The notes beneath the pieces are model-generated. The model was not told the DNA's origin and did not search any database. It saw only the letters and a program-made list of their open reading frames with translations. Made by a program: the position numbers and the translations under genes. Below are positions 28,110 to 39,758 of a DNA stretch of 64,000 nucleotides, piece by piece (within the stretch, counting starts at the first letter, position 1; each line of letters begins with the position of its first letter). Source of the stretch: Legionellaceae bacterium (GTDB taxonomy: Bacteria > Pseudomonadota > Gammaproteobacteria > Legionellales > Legionellaceae); NCBI GenBank assembly GCA_030148065.1, contig JASBUC010000041.1, positions 54,683 through 118,682 on the forward strand, given 5' to 3'.

Positions 28110-28754
28110 ATGGATTGGCATGTTTACTTAAATTTGTTTGTTGCTCTCATTGTTATTACCAACCCTATTGGTGCTGTTGCAATTTTTACAAGCTTAACCA
28201 CAGATGACACACTAAGCACCACTAGACAAGAATCAATCAAAGCAATGTTTGGGATCTTCTGTATTTTGACGGTTGTTGCCTGGAGTGGCGATTTATTATT
28301 ACGAGCCTTTGGTATCAGTCAAAGCGCTTTTGAGGTAGGCGGAGCCTTAATTATTATTTTACTTGGTCTTTCAATGATTAATGCTCATAACGGCAAACCA
28401 CATAGCGAACAAAATCACTCAAAAGAAGAGCAGCATGCGGCTAAAAACAGTGAATCAATTGCAATTATTCCTTTAAGTCTACCGTTGGTTGCAGGCCCTG
28501 GTGCGATTACAACCTTAATTATTCACACCAATAAAATGGGTGGCGCAATTGTTGATAAGCTAGCAACAACCGGTGTCTGCTTAAGCATTGCGCTAATTTT
28601 TGGGTTGTGTTTTTATTTTAGTAATATCATCCACAAAGCCGTTGGTGATGCCGCGATTAAGATAGCCACTCGAATCATGGGGCTCGTACTGGTTGGTATT
28701 GCATTTAGCATGATGCAAAGTGGCCTAGTGAACATGTTTCCAGGCTGGGGCTAA
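28110..28754 (+). CDS. MarC family inner membrane protein
   Basis: A 214-residue protein with about six hydrophobic segments. The first helix reads LNLFVALIVITNPIGAVAIF, with the conserved NPIG, and IIPLSLPLVAGPGAITTLI repeats the motif as GPG in the second half. This matches the MarC/YhgN group, whose transport function remains unproven. AAGGA lies just upstream of the ATG. It shares 4 bp with the convergent lpoA stop. Confidence 0.9.
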   Translation: MDWHVYLNLFVALIVITNPIGAVAIFTSLTTDDTLSTTRQESIKAMFGIFCILTVVAWSGDLLLRAFGISQSAFEVGGALIIILLGLSMINAHNGKPHSEQNHSKEEQHAAKNSESIAIIPLSLPLVAGPGAITTLIIHTNKMGGAIVDKLATTGVCLSIALIFGLCFYFSNIIHKAVGDAAIKIATRIMGLVLVGIAFSMMQSGLVNMFPGWG

Positions 28755-30553
28755 GCCTTAGGCACCCCATTAACAAACTTGGCAAATCGCAAGCGCCGAA
28801 CGATGTGCCCATTATCTTTCAAAAACAACAGTCCAGTGTTATCACTTAAGCCTAGCAGTGGAAAGAGCAGTAGCTGATTAAGCTGCTTGCTTAACAGGTA
28901 ACTGTCTAGGCCTAGAGCGTATAAACGCACATAGCTGTTTAATTGTTCTGGCCATCGAGGCTGCTTGCTAAAACGACGTTGATCTAAGACATAAGGCATG
29001 TCACAAAACCAGATCCCATTTAAATCCCGATCTCTGTTACTGTCTTTTATGCCAGCAAAGACCAATGAGGTGGAAAATACCTCAACATTTTTTGCGTAGT
29101 AATAGTTAAGCAGAGGTTTTATTTCTCTTGCCTTACTTGCATAGGACAGTAGAAATATTGAATCAAAATCATCTCGTCTTCTGGTAATCGTCTTAACATT
29201 TCGTCCTAACAAACGCTGTAAATCGGCATTTCTAGCAGAACTCTTGTCAATTTCAAGTAAACTTCTTATGCCTTGTTTTACATTACTATTGCTTTGATAG
29301 CGATATTGGCTTACAACCACACCGCCACCATTCTTAAAGGTTTGATTAAAAGCATCAACAATGCCATCACCCCAGCTGCCAGCAGGAGCAATAACCAATG
29401 TTTTTGTTTTACCTCGTTCTTTCATTTCTCTTGCAACTTGTATCGCCTCATCACGTTGAGAAAGACCAAACTGAAAAAATGGCTGTTGACTTGCTCGCCC
29501 TAAGTCATTCAAAGCTAGTACTGGCACCTCAACTTTTTTACCAAGCAGTGTTTGTACGTTTGCTTTATCTAGTGGGCCAACAATAAACTCAGACTTCTCA
29601 GCCAATGCTTGTTGATAATGATTCAGCAATGAGCCATTGTTAGTATCAAAAAATCGAATTTTGGGTTTGCTGCGACTCTCTTGATAGAAGCTTGTTAAAA
29701 AGCCGTCTCTAATTGCTTTACCTGGCCCTGATAATTGACCATTTAATGGCAAGAGCAAGGCTATTTTTTTAACCGGGCGACTAACCAGGTTTTTTGGTAT
29801 TGTTGTTAAGTTCTCTGGTAGTAAATTATTTGCAGGATGTCTTTGATAGACTCTCTGCCAATCAATTAACCCCTCGAGTAATGCGACACCTTTTCCTTGG
29901 TTTTTTCGGCTTAAACAAGAGAGAGAAAAATATCCTCGGGTTAACCAGTCTGCTTCTTCATTTACTTCACAGACTTGAGACAACGGCAGCTTACTAAGAG
30001 CAAACCATAATTGTTGCTGATTATATAGCTGATTTTCAGCAGGTATCAGCGCTTCAAGCCTCATTCGAGCAGATACTTCCATCGCTGCTTGATTGAGAGC
30101 ATGACTCACCAAACTCAGTAGTTGTAAGTAATAAGCTTGCAACTCCCTGCTGGAAAATGACGCTTCACTAATTTTTCGTAACAAGTTCAAGCTTGTTTGG
30201 TTTCGTCCTCTGAGGTAGTTAATCTTTGCAAAAAGTAGTGTTTTTTCACTTTGTTGCTCTTTTGCTAGTTTGCCTATGCTTGATAAGATGGAGGATGCTT
30301 TAGAAAGCTCTCGTTGCTCAATTAAACGACCTGCCGCCTTAAGTAGGTAGTCATTTCTCTCACTGCTTTGCTGGCTAATGTTTGCTTTATCTATGTAGTA
30401 GGTAACCGTTTCTGGGTAGGGGGTTTCAATCGCCGCACTGGTTAGAAGAGGTTCACGAATGCTGCTTGTGCAGGCAGACAAGCACACCGCCGTACTGATG
30501 AAAAGTAGAACTTGTGCAAGTTTAAGGACATTCCTATTTTTTAAGGTTATCAT
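28751..30553 (-). CDS. lpoA: Penicillin-binding protein activator LpoA
   Basis: A 600-residue outer membrane lipoprotein that stimulates PBP1a during peptidoglycan synthesis. The signal peptide ends in the lipobox LSAC (AVCLSACTSS). A TPR-like helical N-terminal half is followed by a periplasmic-binding-protein-like half with KIALLLPLNGQLSGPGKAIR and FIVGPLDKANVQ. The length agrees with LpoA. It is divergent from rsmI with a 27-nt gap, the classic yraM-yraL arrangement. Confidence 0.93.
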   Translation of the reverse strand: MITLKNRNVLKLAQVLLFISTAVCLSACTSSIREPLLTSAAIETPYPETVTYYIDKANISQQSSERNDYLLKAAGRLIEQRELSKASSILSSIGKLAKEQQSEKTLLFAKINYLRGRNQTSLNLLRKISEASFSSRELQAYYLQLLSLVSHALNQAAMEVSARMRLEALIPAENQLYNQQQLWFALSKLPLSQVCEVNEEADWLTRGYFSLSCLSRKNQGKGVALLEGLIDWQRVYQRHPANNLLPENLTTIPKNLVSRPVKKIALLLPLNGQLSGPGKAIRDGFLTSFYQESRSKPKIRFFDTNNGSLLNHYQQALAEKSEFIVGPLDKANVQTLLGKKVEVPVLALNDLGRASQQPFFQFGLSQRDEAIQVAREMKERGKTKTLVIAPAGSWGDGIVDAFNQTFKNGGGVVVSQYRYQSNSNVKQGIRSLLEIDKSSARNADLQRLLGRNVKTITRRRDDFDSIFLLSYASKAREIKPLLNYYYAKNVEVFSTSLVFAGIKDSNRDRDLNGIWFCDMPYVLDQRRFSKQPRWPEQLNSYVRLYALGLDSYLLSKQLNQLLLFPLLGLSDNTGLLFLKDNGHIVRRLRFAKFVNGVPKA

Positions 30554-30580
30554 TACAATTTTCTCTTTTTATAAAGTCTT

Positions 30581-31429
30581 ATGAGCCAAGCAGACACTGG
30601 CTGCTTATATCTAGTCGCAACCCCTATTGGAAACCTAGACGATATGAGCATTCGCGCCATTAATACCCTAAAAGACGTTGATTTGATCTTAGCTGAAGAT
30701 ACCAGACATTCTAAGAAACTATTGAATCATTACGCAATCAACACCCCAATGCTAGCTCATCATACTCACAATGAAAACAGCAGTCTCAGTAAAATTGGAG
30801 AGAAACTCTCACAAGGCTTAAACATTGCCTTAATTTCCGATGCCGGCAGCCCCCTGATTAGTGATCCAGGCTTTCCGTTAGTGCGCTACTGTCAAGATAA
30901 GCAGTTTAAAGTGTTAGTGATACCAGGGCCTTCTGCTGTTATTTCTGCTGTTTCTGCAAGTGGTTTGCCTCTAAATGCCTTTTGCTTTGAAGGTTTTCTA
31001 AAAGCAAAACCTTCTGCGCGTGCAGCGCAACTAAAACAACTAAAGTATGAAAGTAAGACCACTGTTTTCTTTGAGTCCCCTCACCGTTTGATCGCAACGC
31101 TACAAGATGTTCAAGCCATACTACCAGAACGAGAGCTCTCCCTCTCAAAAGAAATCACCAAGCCATTTGAAACCCACCTAAGAGGCCTTGCTTCTGATTT
31201 ACTTAACTGGTTGGAGCAAGATAAAGAGCGACAAAAAGGAGAGTTTGTACTTGTGATTTCTGGAAACTCCGAAGAAGCAGAGAGTTTTGATGCAAAAGCC
31301 TTATTAGAGAAACTCTTAAACTATCTGCCAACCAAGCAATCTGCCAAGCTATGTGCTGAGTTAAGTAATATTGATGCAAAAAGCGCTTATAAACTGGCAT
31401 TAGAGCTAAAAAAACAACCCAAGTGTTAA
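30581..31429 (+). CDS. rsmI: 16S rRNA (cytidine-1402-2'-O-)-methyltransferase
   Basis: A 282-residue SAM-dependent enzyme methylating the ribose of C1402 in the decoding site. TGCLYLVATPIGNLDDMS starts the tetrapyrrole-methylase fold, AEDTRHSKKLL and ISDAGSPLISDPG are family signatures, and VIPGPSAVISAVSASGLP is the SAM loop. Normal length. Divergent from lpoA. Confidence 0.96.
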   Translation: MSQADTGCLYLVATPIGNLDDMSIRAINTLKDVDLILAEDTRHSKKLLNHYAINTPMLAHHTHNENSSLSKIGEKLSQGLNIALISDAGSPLISDPGFPLVRYCQDKQFKVLVIPGPSAVISAVSASGLPLNAFCFEGFLKAKPSARAAQLKQLKYESKTTVFFESPHRLIATLQDVQAILPERELSLSKEITKPFETHLRGLASDLLNWLEQDKERQKGEFVLVISGNSEEAESFDAKALLEKLLNYLPTKQSAKLCAELSNIDAKSAYKLALELKKQPKC

Positions 31430-31498
31430 ATAATTTTATTTTTATGTTCTACACTGTAAGTAACTATCATTAGGAAAAGCTCTTTTGAGGAGTCCAAC

Positions 31499-32449
31499 AT
31501 GAGCAAAAGCAGAGAACGTTTTATTAACGAATCAGCCGATCTTCTTCGATCCTTTGATTGCAATGATCACACGCTTGAGCAAATACAATCGCACTTAATG
31601 GACATAGCTCTTTTTCTTTCTTCTAATAATATCAAAGGGTTGGACTCTAATTTTGTGCCTGCCCACCTCTTAAACCAATATGATCGCTTTGCTTATGAGA
31701 TGGGAAATTTACCAGAGGCCAACAATGTATTTAACCAAATGAATGATGTTGATTTGGCAACTTTAAGAAACCTCTGCGAAGGGCTGGCTTTAGATTTAAC
31801 CAAACAACGATTACAACAGGAACGTTTAATTTCTGAGAAGGCACGCGAACAACGGTTTATTGAACAGACAAAAGAACTATTTATCAAACATAAACTCTCT
31901 GACATGCTAAGAGATGAGTTGCAATCGCTTCTGTTAGATTTAGCCTCTTTCATGATTGAAAATCGGCTGGAGTACATAGAACTGAATGAATGGTCACGAA
32001 AGCATCAACAAGACTTTGAGCGCTTTGCAAACCACTTTGATTCACTTGTTGATAATAATCCAGAGCTGGATCTTTTAGGCGATGATAAGCTCCACCATCT
32101 GCTCCACCTTTGTGAGCTCTATGCCTCAACTGAAATTTCACTCTCAGACCCTAGTTTTGAGTCTTTAAATGAGAGCTATCTCTCTTCTGAAATTAAAGAC
32201 GACATTTTCAACTATTTGCAAAAAGAAGGCGTATCTAGTGAGGCCTGTAATCATTTGCTCTCACACTTTGAAAGAATGGCGGGCTTTATGCAAGAGAATA
32301 AGGTGGCAAAAGCAAAACTTGAGCACGTTCCAGAGGCATTGCAAGATGAGTTTTTAGAGCTTCTTGAAACAGCAAACGAAATAGCCATCGCCAAGCACAA
32401 ATTAAGCCAAGATAAAGTAGATAGGCTCTATCGCTACTTAAATACTTAA
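31499..32449 (+). CDS. Orphan helical protein with three related segments
   Basis: 316 residues with a strong ribosome site (GAGGAG, 6 nt before ATG). It is acidic and almost all helical by composition, with no signal peptide. Three segments of about 100 residues share a plan of L..F....D...LLSHLxxxAxFMxENxI and a later LLxLCExxA. They start near residues 5, 115 and 225. No family was recognised. It follows rsmI by about 70 nt. A separate accessory role is likely but unproven. Confidence 0.8.
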   Translation: MSKSRERFINESADLLRSFDCNDHTLEQIQSHLMDIALFLSSNNIKGLDSNFVPAHLLNQYDRFAYEMGNLPEANNVFNQMNDVDLATLRNLCEGLALDLTKQRLQQERLISEKAREQRFIEQTKELFIKHKLSDMLRDELQSLLLDLASFMIENRLEYIELNEWSRKHQQDFERFANHFDSLVDNNPELDLLGDDKLHHLLHLCELYASTEISLSDPSFESLNESYLSSEIKDDIFNYLQKEGVSSEACNHLLSHFERMAGFMQENKVAKAKLEHVPEALQDEFLELLETANEIAIAKHKLSQDKVDRLYRYLNT

Positions 32450-32478
32450 ATCCCGAGGCAAAGTGGATTATTCAGAGT

Positions 32479-34008
32479 CTACCAACAATAGTTAAAATTA
32501 TTGGTGGTAAAAAGTCCCCCTATAGATTCTTGTACCGATTTTGGAAGCTCTTGATCATTGTTTAAAATATTTCTTTTTTCTTGTTGAATGCCTGTCTTTA
32601 TTCCAAAGGCTTGTATTTTTGAGAGCTTTAATTTCTGGTAGGCTTGCTCAATCGCCTGCACTCGGTGTCGGTACAATGGTTCTACTAAATAAAAGTAACA
32701 GTGATATAACAATTTCTTATTCCAATGAGATCTCAATTCCATTATCTCACCAAAAGCAATGCCAATAGACACAGCAACCCCTACTTCAACTTTTCCTTGC
32801 TGACTTAACAGCTCACACTCTTTGAGCCTTTTTTTGAGATTGTTTTGTATGATTAATACCTTTTTCTGATAATCATTTAATAAGCTCAAAGATTGAAACT
32901 CTAATGGTGACAGTTTAATATTTTTTGCAAAATGACTGGTAAGTTTATGCGACAAAGTCTCTAGGGTCTCAATGTTTCTTATGGTTATTGCCGCCGTACA
33001 ATCAGATGTTCGGTACAACTGTGTTTTATAGTCAACAATTACTTTATTAAGACTCGATAAAGCACTAATTAAGTGGCCTTGAGCTGCTTGCCATTTTTTC
33101 ACTTGAAGCATGAACTGCTCAAAAGGCAAGTCCAATGATTTACTCTCAGAGTAATCATTTTGCAGTCCCATGTTTAGAGCCTTAGTGATGGTATTACTAC
33201 GAGCATTATTATGTTTTTTAATTGTTATCGTTAAATCCAATGCTCGAGCTGTTAGAAAACCTTTTTCTATATAATCAATTTGCTCTTTTATTTTAGTCAA
33301 TAAAACGTGTTCATCTTTCCTTGTAGCCCTTCTTGTCATTGAACAAAGAGTTCTGTTGAAATAAAAAAGGTCATTAAAGAGTTCTTTTTCATGCAGTGAG
33401 TGCCGTTCTGAAAACTCATAGCTCTTATAGAGCGTTTCTAAATGCGCTTCTGTCTTAGTTAAAAAATCATCTACTATTATTTTTTGTTCTCCCTTAAGCG
33501 ATACAAGTCTAGGAAAGCTCATTAATAGTAAATAGAGTAGTCTACTTATTTCATCTTGATAATGCGCATCCTCTTGCTTGAAGTTTTGAGACAACCAACC
33601 ATTAATTAGCAAGATTAAGCTATTAAATTGCGTCTCTCGATTTCGAGCAAGCCACCCCCTGCCCGGTGTTGAAACTATTTTTTCAGCATAGTTTTTAAAA
33701 TAAAGACAAAACCTATTTACTAAGGCTTTTTTCTCGGAGGAATTATTTTCTAGAAATGTGTAATACTCTTCTAAGACATGCCAAAGTGCCAAATAAAAAC
33801 TAAAAATAGAGGCGTTTTGCTCAATCATTGCAACGGCTGCTTTCTTTTTAAAATTATCTAAGCTTGCCAGATCTGAACTATTAAACTTTTCTAATAAAAA
33901 TGGGTAGATTTTTTGTTTCACGTCTTCACGTGCCTGCTTTACTACTCTCAGGGCCCCAAATTCTTTACTAAACTTTGCTGGGGCATTGTCTTCAAAAATA
34001 CAGCTCAT
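32479..34008 (-). CDS. Orphan large helical protein
   Basis: 509 residues from the ATG at 34008; an in-frame TTG directly before it is not favoured. It is Leu/Lys-rich and likely all helical, with no signal peptide, membrane span or catalytic motif. There are scattered possible coiled-coil stretches (for example KVLIIQNNLKKRLKECELL). It ends 29 nt from the convergent orphan gene at 31499. Upstream is a leader-like region with four hairpins and a terminator. AT-rich codon use and lack of homology are compatible with an accessory or effector gene, which is inference. Confidence 0.8.
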   Translation of the reverse strand: MSCIFEDNAPAKFSKEFGALRVVKQAREDVKQKIYPFLLEKFNSSDLASLDNFKKKAAVAMIEQNASIFSFYLALWHVLEEYYTFLENNSSEKKALVNRFCLYFKNYAEKIVSTPGRGWLARNRETQFNSLILLINGWLSQNFKQEDAHYQDEISRLLYLLLMSFPRLVSLKGEQKIIVDDFLTKTEAHLETLYKSYEFSERHSLHEKELFNDLFYFNRTLCSMTRRATRKDEHVLLTKIKEQIDYIEKGFLTARALDLTITIKKHNNARSNTITKALNMGLQNDYSESKSLDLPFEQFMLQVKKWQAAQGHLISALSSLNKVIVDYKTQLYRTSDCTAAITIRNIETLETLSHKLTSHFAKNIKLSPLEFQSLSLLNDYQKKVLIIQNNLKKRLKECELLSQQGKVEVGVAVSIGIAFGEIMELRSHWNKKLLYHCYFYLVEPLYRHRVQAIEQAYQKLKLSKIQAFGIKTGIQQEKRNILNNDQELPKSVQESIGGLFTTNNFNYCW

Positions 34009-34081
34009 CAAAAACCACTAAAGAAAAAAATAAACTTTGCCGGCAAACCCTTAAGAAAACCTTAAGCTATAAAGCAATCTC

Positions 34082-34108
34082 AAAAAAAAGCCCCGGAAAA
34101 CCCGAGGC
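34082..34108 (-). terminator. Rho-independent terminator, leftward
   Basis: On the minus strand GCCTCGGG/CCGGGGC-type arms (34090-34108) close a TTTT loop with one G-U pair and are followed by eight T (34082-34089). It lies 74 nt upstream of the orphan gene start at 34008 and about 340 nt past gyrB. Confidence 0.7.
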
Positions 34109-34210
34109 AAAAAATGCCCATGCCGGGGAAGCATGGACAAGGACTCTGTTAGAATAGACTAGCAGAGCCAGAGCGCAAATAAGGGGGAATGCGCTCTTAC
34201 TAACTTAGAC
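34109..34210 (-). ncRNA. Possible structured RNA: three C-loop hairpins before a terminator
   Basis: Read leftward, three hairpins come in a row. One is at 34171-34196 (7-bp GAGCGCA stem, loop with CCCCC). One is at 34141-34169 (CTCTG stem with one bulge). One is at 34118-34136 (CCATGC stem, loop TTCCCCG). They end at the terminator at 34082-34108. This is the shape of a small RNA of about 120 nt or of a terminating leader for the orphan gene at 32479-34008. No known family was recognised and no convincing promoter was found. Confidence 0.4.
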
Positions 34211-34248
34211 TCAAAAAAAACAAAAAAGTTCCAAAAAAAAATAAATGT

Positions 34249-34282
34249 GTCCCTCGACCTCCCTTTAGCGTTTATACATCCA
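34249..34282. repeat. Duplicated gyrB 3' tail (copy A)
   Basis: About 34 nt nearly identical to 34422-34456, the true end of gyrB plus the first bases after it. Shared text includes TTTATACATCCA (last gyrB codons and stop, on the minus strand) and GTCCCTCGACC. The copies differ at only a few positions. Confidence 0.85.
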
Positions 34283-34291
34283 TATATCAGC

Positions 34292-34308
34292 CTTTCACAT
34301 CGTGAAAG
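34292..34308. repeat. Short perfect hairpin
   Basis: CTTTCAC and GTGAAAG are complementary around ATC. It lies between the duplicated gyrB tail and the long hairpin. Confidence 0.45.
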
Positions 34309-34362
34309 CCCACCAGCCCTCATACAAACACTAAACGTTAAAATCTATTCAACAGGGTGGTG

Positions 34363-34415
34363 CATCGTTTCTAATATTATTTTTCCGAAAGGAACAAATG
34401 ATATTAGAAATGATG
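34363..34415. repeat. 24-bp hairpin closed by a GAAA tetraloop
   Basis: On the plus strand CATC, TTTCTAATAT, ATTT and TTCC pair in turn with GGAA, AAAT, ATATTAGAAA and GATG. There are two G-U pairs, a single bulged C (34395) and a GAAA loop (34387-34390). Because the wobble pairs become A-C mismatches on the minus strand, the rightward RNA is the better folder. Confidence 0.7.
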
Positions 34416-34445
34416 TGACAGGTCCCTCGACCAACCCTTTAACGT

Positions 34446-36941
<2,496 letters not shown>

Positions 36942-36966
36942 TTACGCCCGTCTCTCTCGCGTCTCG

Positions 36967-37083
36967 TAACTAACAAACTCTACGTCCCACGGATCCTAAC
37001 TAACACGCCCCTACGTCCCACGGCTCCTAACTAACAAGCCCTACGTCCCACAGCTCCTAACTAGCAAGCCCTACGTCCCACGG
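36967..37083. repeat. Tandem 30-31-bp repeat, about four units
   Basis: Units start with TAACTAACAAG and end CTACGTCCCACGGCTCC. They begin near 36967, 36997, 37028 and 37058, and the last one merges into the palindromic element at 37069. The same unit head (TAACTAATAAACCCTACG) recurs at 37313 before the second palindromic element. Confidence 0.85.
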
Positions 37084-37147
37084 CTTGTCCGAGGGACCTA
37101 TGCTACTCTTAACAATGGATTCCGCGGACAAGCCGCGGAACGTAGGG
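37069..37147. repeat. 79-bp palindromic element, copy 1
   Basis: Imperfect terminal inverted repeats of about 28 bp: CCCTACGTCCCACGGCTTGT at the left and, in complement, the right end around GACAAGCCGCGGAACGTAGG. Two more 79-bp copies lie at 37324-37402 and 60256-60334. Confidence 0.85.
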
Positions 37148-37157
37148 TTGGGGGCTC

Positions 37158-37311
<154 letters not shown>

Positions 37312-37323
37312 GTAACTAATAAA

Positions 37324-37402
37324 CCCTACGTCCCACGGCTTGTCCGAGGGACCCATGCTACTCTTATCCGTGGATTCCGCGGACAAGCCGCGGAACGTAG
37401 GG
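37324..37402. repeat. 79-bp palindromic element, copy 2
   Basis: Nearly identical to 37069-37147, and similarity continues past the end into TTGGGGGCTCGCATCT. It ends about 20 bp before the recF stop. Confidence 0.85.
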
Positions 37403-37424
37403 TTGGGGGCTCGCATCTCGCTAA

Positions 37425-38471
37425 TTATGTTTCACGTGAAACAAGCATGCCATCTTTTAATTCTAAGCTCTTTGAATCTGGCAAGTGTTGGTATGGTAAT
37501 GGGTCGAGTGCTGTTAACAGTACTTGAGATTCTCGTTCGACTAAATAACTCATCACTTTTTTTTCAGCCGTTTTATCCAACTCTGAATTCAGATCATCAA
37601 TCAGATAGATACAGGACTTATTGAGTAGTTCGGCTTGAGCAAACTTAAGGACACAAAGAAATAGTTTTTTTTGTCCTCGTGAAAAAGCATGTTTCAGAGA
37701 ATGCTTTTGATGAGTCAAAATGAGATCGGCTCTATGAGGCCCCTCTGAAGTGGTCTTAAATCGCTTGTCGGTTTTTAAGTTCTTGGTAAGGGTCTTTTTG
37801 AAGTTTTCTTCTTTCCAACCAGGATGAAAACTAACTGATACCTCTGGCAATTCATATTTGGAGAGTAGGGGGCTCAGTACTTGGTTTAATTTATTAAGAT
37901 ATCGAGTTCGTAATGAACTTAACTGTTCAGCCGAATTGGCAAGCATCTCATCCCAACTTGTTATTACTTTATCCTCAAAATTCTGTTTCAAGGCGTTGTT
38001 TCGCTGTAAAAGGGCTCTTTTAAAGGTTTGCCAATGATCTTTAAAACTTGGTTCCACGTGGAACACCCCCCAATCAAGCAAACGCCTACGTACACTAGGT
38101 CCTTGATCTATCACAGAAAAAAGATCTTGGTAAATTAAAACAACCGGGAATAGGGAAGCTAATTCAGCAGCAGAGAGCAGGGGGGTTTGATTTCGCTTGA
38201 TGAGAGTCGAACCACGGCTCTTTTGCAGTCCTAAGGTTAAATCAGAAGAGCATTTCGCAAAAACCGTACAATGCGACTGATTATAACGAATGACTGGCTG
38301 TACTTGTGTGGAACGAAAGGACTTTGCCACATGTAATAGGTAGGCAGCCTCTAACACACTGGTTTTACCGCTGCCATTGTTACCATGAATGATGTTTAAT
38401 TGAGGAGAAAACTCGAGAGCTAACGATTTGATGTTTCGAACATTTGTTATAAGCAACTGTTCTATAACCAT
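37425..38471 (-). CDS. recF: DNA replication and repair protein RecF
   Basis: A 348-residue SMC-like ATPase that helps load RecA at gapped DNA. Walker A GNNGSGKTS is at 30-38, the signature FSRGQKKLFLCVLK and Walker B CIYLIDDLNSELD follow in order. Normal length. The ATG at 38471 coincides with the end of a MITE-like element that fills the gap to dnaN. No good ribosome site is left directly upstream; AGGA is about 14 nt away. Confidence 0.96.
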   Translation of the reverse strand: MVIEQLLITNVRNIKSLALEFSPQLNIIHGNNGSGKTSVLEAAYLLHVAKSFRSTQVQPVIRYNQSHCTVFAKCSSDLTLGLQKSRGSTLIKRNQTPLLSAAELASLFPVVLIYQDLFSVIDQGPSVRRRLLDWGVFHVEPSFKDHWQTFKRALLQRNNALKQNFEDKVITSWDEMLANSAEQLSSLRTRYLNKLNQVLSPLLSKYELPEVSVSFHPGWKEENFKKTLTKNLKTDKRFKTTSEGPHRADLILTHQKHSLKHAFSRGQKKLFLCVLKFAQAELLNKSCIYLIDDLNSELDKTAEKKVMSYLVERESQVLLTALDPLPYQHLPDSKSLELKDGMLVSRET

Positions 38472-38618
38472 GATACTTCGAAATGTCCTATTTTAGGTGT
38501 GGTTAATTTCATCCCAGCGGCTTTTCTGAAATAAGTCATATCGATAGATTTGGCGCATTTTTGATAAGGCGTTGGGGTGGAATTAAGTATCATAAAAATT
38601 GGCATTTTGGAGTCTCAT
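38470..38618. mobile_element. MITE-like element of about 149 bp between dnaN and recF
   Basis: The ends are imperfect inverted repeats of about 50 bp. The left end starts ATGATACTTCGAAATG and the right end in complement starts ATGAGACTCCAAAATG; both then run into a TTAATT.CA.CCCA segment. There is no ORF. Related ends occur at 19090-19150 and in the palindrome at 14377-14398. No target duplication was established. Confidence 0.75.
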
Positions 38619-38636
38619 GGGTATATAACCATTGCC

Positions 38637-39746
38637 CTAAATTTTCACCGGCATGATGATGTATTGACAGTTTGGAGCAAACTGAGAGGTTATTAAAATG
38701 CTATTATAAGGTGTTGAAAAACTGATTAAGACCTCCCCCTCAGGAAGGTTAGACAATGCATCCATTAAATAAGCAACATTAAAACCAATCGAACACTCTT
38801 CTCCTTTTGTGTGCACCATGATTTCATCTAAGGCTTCATCCTTGTCTTGGTTTCTTGCAGTAAAAAGCACTAAGTTGTCTTTGAGGGTTAGTTTAATGCT
38901 TCTGGCTTTCTCATTAGCTAGTACCGATACTCTCGATAAAGATTGTTTTAAATCATCACGTTGCACTAAAACCGTCTTATCATTATTCTCAGGTATGGCC
39001 GCTTGGTAATTAGGAAAAGCACCATCAATTAACTTGGTAGACAATTGTATGTACGCCGAGCAAATTTGAAAATGCAGGGAAGAAAGGCTAAGCATCACTT
39101 CCTCATCATCAACCCCATTTAAAAAACGGAGAAACTCTGTAACGGCCTTTCTCGGCACAATGACTCTTTTCTTAGGAAGCAGCTCTGGAACAGATAAATG
39201 AGAGATGGCCAAACGGTGTCCATCGGTTGCGACCGCCCGTATATTGGTTTGATCTGTCTCAATTAACAAGCCGTTTAGATAGTAACGAACATCTTGTTGT
39301 GCCATTGAAAAAGCAGATGACTGCAAAAGGGCAAGCAAGGCTTCTCGATTAATACGACACTGTAATTCGTTGGGGTGCTCTTCTAATAAAGGGAAATCAC
39401 TTTCAGACATGGTCGAGATGGAAAAACGACTACGACCAATCTTTATCAATAACTTGCCATCTTGGTAGGTAAACTTAACGCACGTTTTATCAGGCAGAGC
39501 CTTACTGATGTCCATTAGTTTTTTAGCTGGAACCACTATTTGGCCGGCTTGTTGCACTTGTGCAGGTTCAGCACAAGCTAGACACTCCAATTCTAAATCT
39601 GTTGCTCTTAACAAAAGTTTATTCTCTTCCACCGTAAAAAGAATATGGGATAACACTGGATTGTCTTGTTTTTTTTCAATGGCGCCAAAAACCAGACTTA
39701 CCGCTGGCAATAACACATCGCTATCAATGGAAAACTCAACAGTCAT
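38637..39746 (-). CDS. dnaN: DNA polymerase III beta subunit (sliding clamp)
   Basis: 369 residues, the normal length of the three-domain clamp. The N-terminal VLLPAVSLVFGAIEKKQDNPVL is the canonical start region, VATDGHRLAISH is the most conserved clamp phrase, and it ends NCQYIIMPVKI, close to the standard PMRL-like tail. It begins 12 nt after the dnaA stop, so the two form an operon. Confidence 0.97.
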   Translation of the reverse strand: MTVEFSIDSDVLLPAVSLVFGAIEKKQDNPVLSHILFTVEENKLLLRATDLELECLACAEPAQVQQAGQIVVPAKKLMDISKALPDKTCVKFTYQDGKLLIKIGRSRFSISTMSESDFPLLEEHPNELQCRINREALLALLQSSAFSMAQQDVRYYLNGLLIETDQTNIRAVATDGHRLAISHLSVPELLPKKRVIVPRKAVTEFLRFLNGVDDEEVMLSLSSLHFQICSAYIQLSTKLIDGAFPNYQAAIPENNDKTVLVQRDDLKQSLSRVSVLANEKARSIKLTLKDNLVLFTARNQDKDEALDEIMVHTKGEECSIGFNVAYLMDALSNLPEGEVLISFSTPYNSILITSQFAPNCQYIIMPVKI

Positions 39747-39758
39747 CGCTTACCATCC

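Noticed and set aside
34109..34210. CsrB/RsmY-like RNA on the plus strand (loops with GGGGGA and GGGGAA)
   Set aside because: The loops fit CsrA-binding sites, but the intrinsic terminator works only leftward and the plus strand has no T-run, so the minus-strand RNA is preferred.
37340..37624. 94-codon rightward ORF between gyrB and recF
   Set aside because: It is built from the palindromic element and then runs antisense through recF; no ribosome site and no protein-like composition.
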